Positions 13,721 through 25,638 of a DNA stretch of 64,000 bases are shown in pieces. Origin of the DNA: Rhodocollybia butyracea (Eukaryota; Basidiomycota; Agaricomycetes; Agaricales; Omphalotaceae); NCBI GenBank assembly GCA_015501585.1, contig JADNRY010000031.1:62001-126000 (forward strand), written 5' to 3'. Within the stretch, counting starts at the first letter, position 1, and every line of letters starts with the position of its first letter. The position numbers and the translations under genes were made by a program. Below the pieces are notes generated by a model. The model was given only the letters and a program-made list of their open reading frames with translations, was not told the origin of the DNA and did no database searches.

Positions 13721-16325
13721 TTACAAAAAGAAGCATCGTTCCTTCAAACCCCTCATACCCAAAACATCCTAGAAAAATTAATCAGTTGCCTCAGATAAAA
13801 ATATGGATGAAATATACCCAGTCTTGTTGAGTTACCCATAATTCTGACGCCCCGTCCATTTTTCCCAATACTGCGCCTTTTCAATGTGTCAGTAGTGGTA
13901 AATCTACAACAGGCGGATGTTTTCACCTCCTTTCCAAGAGAGAACACGTGGGTCGACGTCCTTGGGCGAAGGAATGATTTGCACTTTTTCCATGTTTTGT
14001 ACCAGTGGTGTAGCAATCGCTTGCAGCCTGCCCACCATGTAAACATATACTGAGTTCTTGTCAGGCGGTCAGACGTACCTGCTTTCCAGGGCGTGCCCCA
14101 TTCCTGATATTCGCGCGGTCCCTCCAATGACCAAAACGGCTTGTAGATACTTGCGAATTTTTTCGTCGCCTCCTGATGCCCTTGCGCTGTTGAATATGGC
14201 CACGTCTAATGGTAATTTACTGGCCTCAAAGCATACGTCTATATCATACCCTCCGGAGTACGTTTGTGCCGTTTCGGATGCAGATTTGGATGGGCTGGCT
14301 TGTGGAGCAACCAAAGGCTTGTTATCTTCAAGTTCAGATTCGACAACTTCCGGAGGAATTTCCACTGAAGTGGAATTTTCGACGATAGGATTAGATGTTC
14401 CAGCTGTGGGGCTGTGCGACGAGGCGTTTTCCACTAGCAGAATTTCTCAATGAGAAACGAATGCACAAAACCTATCACGAGAGAAGCGCCACCTTTTTGA
14501 TCGGCGTATGGCGCGCTATCAGGACCTGGTAATAGGTGTTGGGTGGATATAACCATGGCTGACGTCTAGGTGTAGGGATGAACATGGTTAGCGATAGCAA
14601 CAACTTGGGTGATATGAACACGTACGACATGATCACCAGGGTGTTCGAGGATCTCCTCAGTGACATCGGGGTGAAGGTCCCGTACCCCGATTTTTCTGTC
14701 AAATTCTATGACTCGAGGCTCGAAAATGACCTATAGGAGATTGATTACAGATTCGTCTGTATATAGCGAAAGCTTACCATTGGGGCCAGAATTACCTACA
14801 GCAGTTTCGATTAGAGTTCCGTTCGAATACAAAAAAGCCAACTCACTTCATCATATGCGCGTAGACCGTACTTTTCGGCAGGAGAGTCAGGCTTTCTGAC
14901 GACGAAATCGTACAAATTTAGGGCAACATCGACCTGAAGATCAGTCAGCGACCTGGAAGAAATCCTCGGGAAAATGCGCACTTCGAGTAGAGTACAAAGG
15001 CGAGCTTTGAGATCTTCCATGACATTCCAATCATAGGATCTGACTAGATTGATATCTTTGTAGGGAAAACTGATACGTTCAAGTAAAACGTAAAGAAATT
15101 CTGTGATATCGTCGCCGCCGAGATTGAGAGACATTCTGTGAAGCGCAATTAAAAACTGAATGGCATGCTTGCGAGGGTACACACCGAGAGTCGGCAATAA
15201 CGAGACCTTCATCAACACAAGCAATGCTGGTCGTCTTCGCGCCAATATCAACGACACAAGCACTTGATATACCAGCACCATATGTGGCCGCCAATGATTC
15301 CTAAAGTAAAATTTTTTCCAGTGGCTGATATACGGCAGCGTTAAGACGCACCTGCTGCGCACACAACTGCTTAAAACCCATCGATACCAAGAATAAGCTC
15401 ACCAACGCTTTAACATAGTAACGATCATAAAAGTCAGGGATGATAAGGACCACTGAATAGTTCTGACCAAGAGAGGAATAAAATTCGTATAACACAGACT
15501 CGGGAAAAAAGTTAAGCATACCAAGTAATCCTTCGACTCAATACCGAGCTCATCTTTCAATGTATAACGGATAATGGTCTCCACATCACTAAGAAGAACC
15601 TGGAATGACGAATAATCGCGAGTGTTGAAGTTGGAACCGTATATTGGCCATCTGACTAGGAAATTGGATGCTTGGGGATTTGCCAGACGGAGCGCCTGAT
15701 AAAAGTTTAAGCGAAGGATTTTTATCGTTGCAAACTCCTGCCTAACCTTCTCTCCAACAAGCACATCCCCATCGATTGAACTGTCTATCCAGTCAACACG
15801 ATAAGGGTCATTATGTTCCGCAATTATTTCAGGCTTAAACGGTTCATTAAAAGTCGAAGCAATATTTGCGGCATTGGACGTGACCCGAAGTTTGTAGAAA
15901 CGCATCCTATCCCGCAAGGATGTCGTTATAGCAGCAATCTTCTCGTCAAACTACAGCCCATTATCCATAAGATACTCGAAAGGGGATGGAATGAAAGCGC
16001 ACTGGATCATCCGATGATACGGAAACCTCATATTCGTCCTTGTCATTGCTTGAATCGTTGGATCTGAGGTTTGTTTTGTTAGACCTCGGCCGGGAAACGC
16101 CTTCGACGAATGAAAGTGGAGGAACAGGATTCTTAGATCTGCGAGCTATAACTGTTGGCACAGTGACCGGCGAAACATCTGAAGCCCTTCCGATTCGCGA
16201 AAATCGAGAACCTAAATGGATAACTAGAACGTGAGAGCCCCGTCTGTGCTACGCCTTTCAGTGTTTGTGACAGACGCCAAACAAGAACGAAGTCGAAACT
16301 CACCTAGTCTCCTGAGGAACTTCAT
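13721..16325 (-). CDS. ARP8: Actin-related protein 8 (INO80 chromatin-remodelling complex subunit)
   Basis: Joined exons give an Arp8 homologue, a nuclear subunit that recruits actin and Arp4 to INO80 and helps bind linker DNA and nucleosomes. N-terminal signature: GSEIPRRKPKMKFLRRL, then VIHLGSRFSRIGRASD and VPTVIARRSKNPVPP. Middle: FDEKIAAITTSLRDRMRFY, RWPIYGSNFNTRDY, DVETIIRYTLKDEL, VLIIPDFYDRYYV. The actin-fold nucleotide site reads SACVVDIGAKTTSIACVDEG, and LNLGGDDITEFLY follows. A charged, Ser/Glu-rich insert at about 14250-14430 is typical of Arp8. The C terminus is AVLVIGGTARISGMGHALESR, IIPSPKDVDPRVLSWKG, then DVLGMRGLKERCFFL and stop at 13721-13723. The start is uncertain: ATG 16325 is conservative, and the frame stays open to a possible acceptor near 16394, suggesting an upstream first exon. 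Confidence 0.9.
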
Positions 16326-19212
16326 CTTTGGTTTTCTTCTGGGAATTTCTGAACCATATAGTTTGTCCTTCCGATTTGAGATACGAGGTTCCTAAATGTT
16401 TTGGATTTGTGCTATAAACACGTCAAAAATAGGCCATGAAGACATTATTAAACACCGACGCCAAAGGGACATGAAATGTCGTATATTTTATTCCAGTATC
16501 ATCGCGTTTTGCGTTTGGTATACCTCGGGGCATTCTAAAGTGAAAGAAAAGGTGGCGCTTATTTTTAAGCGCCTTTCACTTTTGACCCTTTCCGTCAACA
16601 TTCATTTCCGTCTTTCTAACGATGTTCTTCATTCTCGTAAGTTCTAGCCGGGTTCTGGCTTGCAAGACGAACTTGCGTTATCTTCTACTGCTCGTTCTGT
16701 TAATATCAACATATCTGTCAAGGACTCAAACTTCAATTGTGCTAAAAGGTCTTGGAGATGGCTGGTGGCCTCTGTTGACCTTGGGGTTTATTTCTCGAAG
16801 GCAAACTCTACAATCTCTTGACACTTGATAGTTAGACCTTGGAGCCCAAATGACAAACTACACAATTTACGGTCTGGAAGATGTCTAAAACTTCAAGTTT
16901 CTTCGCGTCGTTGTCATCGTTTCAGAACGATAAAATGTCTCTACCTCTCTCTCGGTACCTCTCTATCTCCAAATTCATTTTCCTATTGCGACTGATGTCC
17001 TGGGCGTATACAATACTGTACAGCGACTGTTGACACTGGACTTGGGTTGCTCCAACCGCTTGGGTTATGTAACCGCCTATTCAAGGGTAAAGAGCGCCAG
17101 AAAGCGCCTCACAATTTCCAATTGTCCTGTCGACTTGAGTGGTGTCAAGCAAACCCTAGCTAACCCTGGTGACTTTGGTTGTTAATCATACCGGATTCGG
17201 TACATCCAAAGGGACGGATTTTTCGGTTTCGTTACTCAACAAAGAACCTTAACAGACTCGAAGTATCCTTGGGGTAAATATTGCGTGAAGTTCGTGAGTG
17301 GTCGCTACATAAATGAATTTCTGTTCAACTTATAAAAGAAAGCAGCTGAGGCCAGCATTTTTATTCATGCCACTTTTGACAAATCTATTTCGTGCAACTC
17401 ATGACGCTATTTTGTAATTTATCTGCGCACGTACCAACGACTTGTGCTTGGTTGGCCAGCTCAGCAATAGAAAGATACCCGCGATAATTCTCACCGGTAC
17501 CTGTTTAGTACGGCCCTGCACTCTAAATTGAGTGTCTGTATCATGAGAGACCCCGAATGGATGTTGTTATCAGAGGACGACAGGTGGATTGTTGATTGGC
17601 ATCGATGTAAGTTTGCAACATAAGAATATGGGGAATATCAGTGGAGGCACTAAATATCCATTTTCCGAGTATATTTTCTTTAATTAAAGAGCCCTTTTGC
17701 TATCGGTGTAGCTACGTTGCTTCACTGGAAACTGGGGTTCACGGACACGCCTCACTTGACTTCCCCCGAGATACTCACAACCTGTTCCCACTCTTTGATC
17801 AGCCCCTGTTTCCCGGTTCATTGGCTTTGATTTGCTCTTCTTGCTTACGCTGTCTGAGGATATGTGGTTCCCGCACAACTTCCATTGGTTTGTTGCTGCA
17901 TATCAATAGCCGTCCACACGTGCCATGTTTAAAATTCTAAGGCCCCCCAGCTCGAATATCTCATGCAATGCTCTTGTCGATCCAACAGTTATTCGTGCGT
18001 CCGAAGGACGGACCGATTCTGCGAAGCATTTATCTAGCCGTTGATGCGGTATCCATGATTTCCATTTCTGGGTGCTGCAGCTATAGCTATGATTCACAGA
18101 CAAACAGACAGATGAAATTTATTTGGTAGAAGAGAAGTCTAGGCTGGTATCCGAATACTTGACCTCAAATCTGTGCCAGAATTCACAGATCCTGATATTG
18201 GTGGCGGTTTGGTCGTTCCAGGTTCCTGATCTCTTGCTTCAAGTGCAAATCGCGATACGCGCACGTATCAATTTTGCTACCTGCAATATTTAAAATTTGT
18301 GTCAACATGCACTGTCGGTCATATACAGTTATACGGCCAATTGAAGCCAGGTGATGCGTCCTGGGACCTTGGACCCAATTTGCCAAGTGAACCAGCTGAC
18401 AGGCGTAGATGTATAGAGTTTTGGCAACTCACTGCAACAAGGCTGGGCATACATCTGCATACATTCTGCTCTTCCTGGAGAAATTGCTGGAAATACAATG
18501 CCGGGAAGATTTCTGCATAGAGAGTCTAAATGAGGCCTTTACAGGTTTCAATCCGGTTCCGACGCAACCGGAATGATAGATCATAAATCAATCCTGTACT
18601 GATGCGTAACCAGCGAATATCAAAGCGCGCAAGCGTTTGGTGAGATAAGGGCGCGCTCGCAGGATTTCCGGGTCCCATAAGCGGTGTCTCAGATGTCATG
18701 AATGAGCAATACCTTCTGGAGTTTTCAATCTGCCGCAGAATGGAAGCAAACATTCTTATCCCTTGGAGGTTCAGAGACATTTTGCCTGCTCGCCGCTGTT
18801 CGCCAGGAGACAGGACCAGGTTGTTCGACGCTGACACCCGCACTACATATCCCTGAACCGCTAATCGGAGAGTTCAGGGTTGTTTGGAGGTCCGAAAAGG
18901 CTTCATTGGAGTAAGATGTGAGGAGGAAGAGCAGGAGAGGATGGCGAATAGTGGGGAATAGAATGAGATTAGATACCCGCAAGGAGCAAGAACGAATCCG
19001 GCACGAGCTGGTTGAAAAATCCAAGCCGAGATTTTTTTGACCCTGTGACAAGTAGATCGAGATTGTGGTTCCCAATCGGGTTGTGTGTCGAAATGCTTGA
19101 TGCTTGTATGAAAGATTGTAATTGTAAAAGAATGAATTGTTCAGGTTGGATATTTCTTGTCACTATCCGGTGAGATAAGTCCCACCTACTTTCTTCATTG
19201 CGGGCTCTGCCA
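16326..19212. other. Long gene-poor region upstream of the C2H2 factor
   Basis: About 2.9 kb without a supportable gene. Frames at 17641-17940 (+), 18526-18843 (-) and 18725-19075 (-) have no family resemblance and no exon partners. The first 100 bases or so may hold the missing first exon of ARP8. The rest is probably the promoter and a long 5' leader, possibly with spliced UTR exons, of the Con7-like gene at 19213. A hairpin at 16538-16582 is listed separately. Confidence 0.5.
16538..16582. repeat. Imperfect hairpin (inverted repeat)
   Basis: Outer arms AAAGTGAAAG (16538-16547) and CTTTCACTTT (16573-16582) flank perfect inner arms GGCGCTTA (16554-16561) and TAAGCGCC (16566-16573) around a TTTT loop. 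It lies upstream of ARP8 and far upstream of the zinc-finger gene. Its role is unknown: it could be a structured RNA element, a protein-binding palindrome or a tiny transposon relic. Confidence 0.6.
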
Positions 19213-21277
19213 ATGTTCTCTGTCTCTGAGCCAGCTGTTTCTAACTTATATCCAGCACAGAGCGAGCAGACCGCTTGCAAGCCTTTCGACCTCCGCTCTG
19301 GTTCCGAGTCTTTCTACCAAGACATAGCAGAGCTCGTCTCCTCATCGCTCTCGCCAGCAAACTCACCGGACACAGTGGACGACGATCTTTCTTCTTCGCC
19401 AGGTCCTTCTCCCACAAATCCTTTGCCGAATTACTATTATGTTGGTCCTTCGTTCGGTTCACCCAGCTCGCCAACAGAAATCATGTACGACACTGATCCG
19501 CCTACAGTTTATCCTACTTCCTCCAGTATCTATCAACAGCCACCTCCTACAACCCAGAATACCTATTCATTCGCTACTGTCAGTGATATAAGAGAATCCG
19601 ATGCAGCTGCTTCTTATCCATCCGATTCTCCTTCTCCTGGTGACGTACATTCTGCGGATTTTTCTCATTCATACAACGAATCCCATCCACAACACACACC
19701 GTACCAAACAAACCCTGACTCGCGTTATAACCCCTCCTCTTTTCCTCGTACTTCCTATCTTGCTACCGCACCAACCTCTGGTCTTCTTGAGCAGAGGCGT
19801 ATGTCAGAGCCTGCGATCTTGACCCCAAACGCGTATTCTTCACACTCTTCGGGCGACTCGGGTCGGCATTCTTTTTCTATGGCTTACAATAACTCTTCGC
19901 GTTCTTCCTACGCGCCTTCTCTGCAACGAGGCACAAGTATCGGCTCCCTTCGGGACTTGCGCCTCCAACACCAGCATGTTCATTACTCTTCGCCTCGCAC
20001 TGCTTGGAATACCGAAGAGGATTCTCATCACATGCCGCATGGCACGCATGCAAATGGTCTTCAGTCCCCTTTGTCTCCCTTTCAGTCTCATTTCGCCGGT
20101 GTTGGGGACTCGCCCACAATGCCTCACGGTCTTCAGTACCCTCAGGATCATTCACCTCCAGGTACGAGTGCGACCGCGTCTATTGGTGCCTCTGGGATCT
20201 CATCTGAAGATATGTCAATAGACGATGCCGACACCGACGGGAATCGCAGTCCCATGGACCCCAACAGCAAAACTTATTCATTCGTGGCCCTACCAGGAAA
20301 CACGGTTAAAAAACGCCCACGTCGACGATACGATGAAATTGAGCGCTTGTATCAGTGCTCATGGCCCGATTGTAACAAGGCATATGGTACACTCAACCAT
20401 CTCAATGCTCACGTTACAATGCAAAAACACGGTCCCAAACGTAGTCCGAATGGTATGTAATTTTTTCCTCTTCGAGTTCCTGCTTGCGGATACTGGTTTT
20501 GTGCTCCCGCGTTCCGCTCGTTTCGCGATTATACCTTTTCCTCTTCCCTCGTAACGCGGAGAATTTTTTTTGACGCCTCTTTCAGAATTCAAAGAATTGC
20601 GAAAGCAGTGGCGAAAAGCGAAAAAGGAATCGGAAGCAGCTACTCTAAGTGGCGTGCCTCGACGAAGCAGTCATTTCCTTGGCCCTGAACACGATATCAA
20701 TGACCATCATCCGAGTCGCTACCCCTCTTCTCATCAGCGTTATGGCTTTTCTGGTGGCATGACTCTCCCAGGTTTATCGCCACATTCACGCTACGGCATG
20801 AGCCCCGATGACCTGGGTTTCAACACGGCTGAGAGGGATGAACGGAGTGGTCTTCCATTTAGTGCAAGGCCGAGGTATGTCACCTCTCCAAACTCGCACT
20901 GGAATCCCAGTCCTTCCACACGCCCTTCCTATCTATCCTCTTCTCTCCCTTCGTCTTCCATGCAGCACTTTCCACAAGGCCATGGACATGGTCATAGCCA
21001 CAGCCTACACCAGCTCCATTTTGACACTCCCCCGAGCTACCATTCGAGTCCTGCGGAACCGTCTGATCGACCCCTAACAGTTTCTTCACCACTGCCTACG
21101 GGTCGTCTTCCTCCGGACAGCATGCTACTGACTCCTTTGCCCGGCTATGAGCCCCGAGAAACGCTACCTCGCAGTGACATGACGTATGATCCGGAGGCGT
21201 ATTACGAGGGGGATAGCGGTAGAAGGTCTGGCTCTGGGCATGCGAGTATGGGTCGTGGAAGTGGGGACGACTATTGA
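19213..21277 (+). CDS. CON7: C2H2 zinc-finger transcription factor, Con7-like
   Basis: Two exons: 19213-20452 and 20586-21277, with a 133-nt intron whose donor is GTATGT and acceptor TTTCAG. The N-terminal ~360 residues are Ser/Pro/Tyr/His-rich and look disordered, as in a transactivation region. One zinc finger is at about residues 380-405: YQCSWPDCNKAYGTLNHL then NAHVTMQKHGPKR, a C-x4-C-x12-H-x5-H spacing. A basic helix, EFKELRKQWRKAKKESE, follows directly across the intron. This finger plus basic tail is the signature of the Con7 family, nuclear regulators of spore and infection-related morphogenesis in ascomycetes. The role in basidiomycetes is not established. The C-terminal ~200 residues are His/Ser/Pro-rich with a GHGHGHSHSLHQLH stretch. 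ATG 19213 is the first in-frame methionine. Confidence 0.85.
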
Positions 21278-23231
21278 ATACCGCACCCCATCCTCAGAGC
21301 ACTCTAACCCCCGTTTCTGCCTCCCTGTCACTCACGGGGTGTAGGTCGCTTGCGTTGTTCGGGTCTCGCAGCTTTAATTTTTTTCGACGTCGATCTATAG
21401 TCTTTCTGGTCCCACATTCGTGCTATCGGTGCTTCATCTGTATAATGATTTGGGCCTTCAGATATCCTTGTAATTCTTGTATCTCTTTCTTGTCTTTGGT
21501 GCATTACTTCATCCATCTTATAGTGTCTATACTAACTGATCGATGATTCAACATCCCTATTACTTACTGTCCTTCTATTGTATCCTCATGCTCTTCTCCG
21601 ACGCTTTAACATTATGCGTTACCTTCCCGTACATGGACTACACTGTACATTATATTCGACATCCTCGATATCCTGCGTATCTACTAATTTCGCTTTAACT
21701 GTTTATATACAATATCGTACTGTACTTACTTTACGATCTCTTCGCTTGTAATACACTGAAATGCAGCTACACCATTTACTTGTAAGATAAAACACTCTCT
21801 GTTACAAGCAAGGACCGGTCGATTACAGTACCGCCTCCGTGAGGCGCGGAAAAGCTGAACTTGGGTTGTCTGGTTGTCCATGTTCATGGTTCCGGACCTG
21901 GGAGCAGTTGAAACACAGATTTAGAAACTGGGGGTTTGGATCTCCGGGCCCGGTACGCGAAATTTACCACGTAGGATGAATAAATGCTGTCTGCCCCATT
22001 CTACAGCCGCTTGCAGTCAGTCACAGCACCGTCACAGCCGCTCTTGCTGCGTTGAGTTGAAGTTCTTGGCTCTGTGCCTTGGGGAAAAATCATGGGTGAC
22101 TTCTGTCAAGCCTGAACAGTCATATAAATGATTGAATGAGATAGTGGCTCGCTCCCAATTGCTTTCGTATATACACTCGGAGTCGGAAGTTAACCATAAA
22201 AGAGACGCCTTGTAGTTGCTACAGTTGCCTGATGATTGAAATTCAAGTCAATCCCGATTCTCAAATTGAATCGAGGGAAAAATGTGAAAATACCTTCCGA
22301 AATACCTCAGCGCAGTCTTCGGGTCTGTGCCTCTGTTGCCTCTTTTGGTTCTTGCGAACCATTGATAGAAATCATAAAGGTGCTCACATGAACAAATCCA
22401 GCTTGATGAATTGTGGGCCCTTATCAGATTTCCCAACCCTGGAGAACGCCTCAAGATCTGAAGCTTAAAAAAGGGTTCCAGCAATTGTTTTTTTTCGAAA
22501 TCTATCATGTTCACAGTGGTCGATGTGTATCTGATCATGAAATGACTTGGAGTCTGACGACTTGAGATTTTAAGAGCGAGGGTCATCGAATGTCCAACGA
22601 CGGTTTCTTCGGTATATTTTCGTTGTCGCTGCGGTTTTGAATACGGTTCCGGGGAGAATTCCTGTGAACATCATTGAAATCAGCGCGCAACACGATGCAA
22701 GATAAATATATAGCGACCTCTGAACGACGGTTCGGAACTTCTTGCTCTGCCCAGGAAGGTATTGATATGCTTCTGAGGCCCAGAGATCCAATGTCCTGTG
22801 CTTGTATATGCCAAGAAGCCACGCGTTGCGTGAGGACAACAAGCTTCAAGTACATGTGAGTACATATGTATCAAGGAGATCGATTGGCGCAGTATCCGAG
22901 CGTGTATCGATGGATACTGAGGCCATAGATCATAGGCAATGGATTTGAACGATTCAAGTTACCTCAATAAGAGAAAAGTGTACTTGCTGGGCTCGAACAA
23001 AAGTTTACAGGGTCCAGATAGCGTAAGAGACAAAGAAGAGGGATTGAATGGTTGACCAAGTAAGCAGTCAGAGACTGTGAGATAAGTAAGTAATTGAACC
23101 GCCTTATCACCTCTTATCACAGCATCAAGAATATGAAAGTCAGCCGAAGTCAAAGCGTTCATTTCCTGAACTGCTTACTTCAGCATCTAGACGGAACCGG
23201 TCTACGTCATATCTCTTTCGACTTCACCACC
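21278..23231. other. Intergenic region, C2H2 factor 3' side to SAF1-like promoter
   Basis: About 1.95 kb. The first 500 bases are T-rich and look like the 3' UTR of the zinc-finger gene. The rest shows only isolated frames without family resemblance (for example 22248-22586 minus). I see no repeat, RNA gene or mobile-element end. Confidence 0.5.
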
Positions 23232-25495
23232 ATGTTAACAGTTACTGATGTTCCTGTAGAGATATTTCTTGATGATTTACTTCCTCAACTTCCACTGCAT
23301 GACCTGTTGCGTCTGCAATGTACAAACAAGGTACTGCATTCAGCTTCCATTTACTACTGAATTGTGTTTTATCGATTGTAGTTCTTTGCCGCCTTGTGCG
23401 CGGATGGGACATTCTGGAAACGAAAACTCTCCGAAGACTTCAACTTTCCGGATGAAGGCGCTGCCAGAACTAGTGGCTGGAAATTTATCTATCTACGATT
23501 AACGAAACCTCGAGGTGAGTTGATTTGATCAGAAATTTCCGTGATGATTAAGATTGCCATTCGCAAACAGTGTTTGTATGGGGGTATGGGGCTTCTACTC
23601 TTGTGCTCGAACTCCTTGTCTTAGAAATATCTTAGTCAAACTGCCAATAATCGGCTTGGAATGACCACTTTTCCGCGTTCGACGCTGAACAACGTATCAT
23701 ACCCGCTAGAGTTGAAATTCCCCGGTACTCGTATCGTAAATCTTGTCGCTGGGGGAATGTGGGTGGTGACACACCGCTGGAACTAACCTAAGATTTACGT
23801 TTACTCCATTAGGTCCTTTCAGGCCTTGGATTCTGAAGGGCACATCCATGTATGGGGTACGTAGGTTCAGTCCTTTGTTCGCTGCGCCTTCAGTCAGCTT
23901 GGTTATCTCCAGGAACACTAGACGGGACAAGTCACGCATTGCGTAGGGATGGATTCTCGGAGGCAGGCAAGCCCGCGACCACTCCTTTGAAGTTGGAACT
24001 GCCCGCTCCCATACGAAGTATAAGGTGATTTTTTAGATCGATCAACTCCTTTGTTGTTATTGGGACTTACCAGATACCTGAGCCTAGTTGTGGAAGGCTG
24101 CACTCGTCTTCACTCGATTCAAACAATCAAATATGGACATTTTTAAACTGGGGAAGACCTTTCAGACTCGTGTCTAATGTGCTAACCAGCCCCGGATTTA
24201 TCCCGATTCAAGTTGAATGTGGCTGGTCTTTTTCAGCTGCCTTGACAAAATCTGGGGATGTTGTAGTTTGGTGGCCTTTTTCAGACCCGCTGAGGACAGC
24301 GATAGGAATGAAGATGATTGAGATGGACAATCAAGGGGAAAGCGATGCCTTGTCTACGGACGCTGGTGTTATACAATGTGTACCCTGGGACCTTGAAAAA
24401 GATCCTGTTATTCTTCCCCCCTACCTTCGTTGCCTAGCTTGGCTTCCGACTCTGACACCCTCCCCAAAATCATCAAGATCGCAGGCTTCGACAATGCGCT
24501 TATCGCTTTGACCAATCGAGGTCATGTCTTGTTGTTCGACTCCCTTGGTGAAGCTTCGCGAGGTAATTGGCAATACGTGAGTACCTCTAGCATTGTTATA
24601 ATCCCAATTCCCGAGCCATGCCCCCAGCTTCCAAATTACAGTGAGGCCACCAAAGTTGCAAACCTTCCTGCTTTTTCAACGGGCCAGTTGAAAGTGCCTT
24701 CCGACTTCCGGATCACCCATGTATGTCGATCTATTACCTTTCTTTCTGATGACATGTATTGATTCCATTTAGATATCAGCTCGTTTTCGTACATTCATTG
24801 CGTATTCCAATTCTGTTGTGCTAGTGGGGGATGGGGCGACCGGACCTGACTCTGAACCCATCATCATTCCCGGGCTGCAGAACAAATCTGTCATTTCTGT
24901 AGTTCTTGGGGACTATCACTACGCAGCCGTTACAGTGACTGGCAAGTTGCTAACTTGGGGTCAATATTCAGATGGTGCACTCGGTCTAGGAGATCCAGGG
25001 TATTTAACCCCTGGAACACCAGGAGGCTTTGTGAATGAAGAGCAGCGTGTGCATGCACTGGAAATGAACAATGGGACACCTCCGAATGTAGATACACCCA
25101 CGGAAGTGCGCTTTGATCACCACCGAAAGAAACCTAAAGATCGATTCTGTATTTCTGCTGCTGCGGCTGGTTGGCACACGGGAGCTCTTGTCATCGATCT
25201 GGAGGCAAGTATTCCTTCTCACTATGGTTTTTCATGATTGTTAAAATATCTGTTTCAGTCGAACGAAGGTGATGACGATAGTGACCTTGAGATCGAGGCA
25301 GAAGAGCGAACACCTTACCAACGACTCAGAGATCGAGTTGCTCGTCGAGAAAGAGGGCAAGGTGAAACTCCTCCCATAGTACCCGCAGGATTTCCACATG
25401 ATCCTGGCATGCCTTTCATTGGCCGTGGTGGTGGCATGTTCAGGATTGGGTTTGCTGGAAGAGGAAGAGGTATGAACAGAGGCCGAGGGGTATGA
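23232..25495 (+). CDS. SAF1: F-box protein with RCC1-type repeats, SAF1-like (SCF-associated factor)
   Basis: The N terminus is an F-box: DVPVEIFLDDLLPQLPLHDL then LRLQCTNK, and across an intron FFAALCADGTFWKRKL with GWKFIYLRLTKP. Such a motif docks on Skp1 in an SCF ubiquitin ligase. The rest forms RCC1-like propeller blades: SFQALDSEGHIHVWG, CGWSFSAALTKSGDVVVWW, IKIAGFDNALIALTNRGHV, LGDYHYAAVTVTGKLLTWG, AAAAGWHTGALVIDLE. In yeast, Saf1 uses this arrangement to target adenine deaminase Aah1 for degradation when cells enter quiescence; the substrate here is unknown. The C terminus is acidic (DDDSDLEIEAEERTPYQRL) then Gly/Arg-rich (GRGRGMNRGRGV), an RGG-like tail. At least eight introns are present. 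Start ATG 23232; stop at 25493-25495. It converges on the next gene with 143 bases between stops. Confidence 0.85.
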
Positions 25496-25638
25496 ATAGG
25501 TTACATCGTTATGTGGCTGGTGGACTATACTTACGTTTGCGTTAATACCGCCACAGCCCAACAGGGTTTGAATACTATGTATATTTTATCAGTTACAGTA
25601 AAAGACGGTGCTAATTGTATATGTTTGTTACACGAAAA

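Noticed and set aside
19840..20155. Minus-strand frames of about 100 codons
   Set aside because: Arg/His-rich shadows of the Ser/His-rich coding exon of the C2H2 factor.
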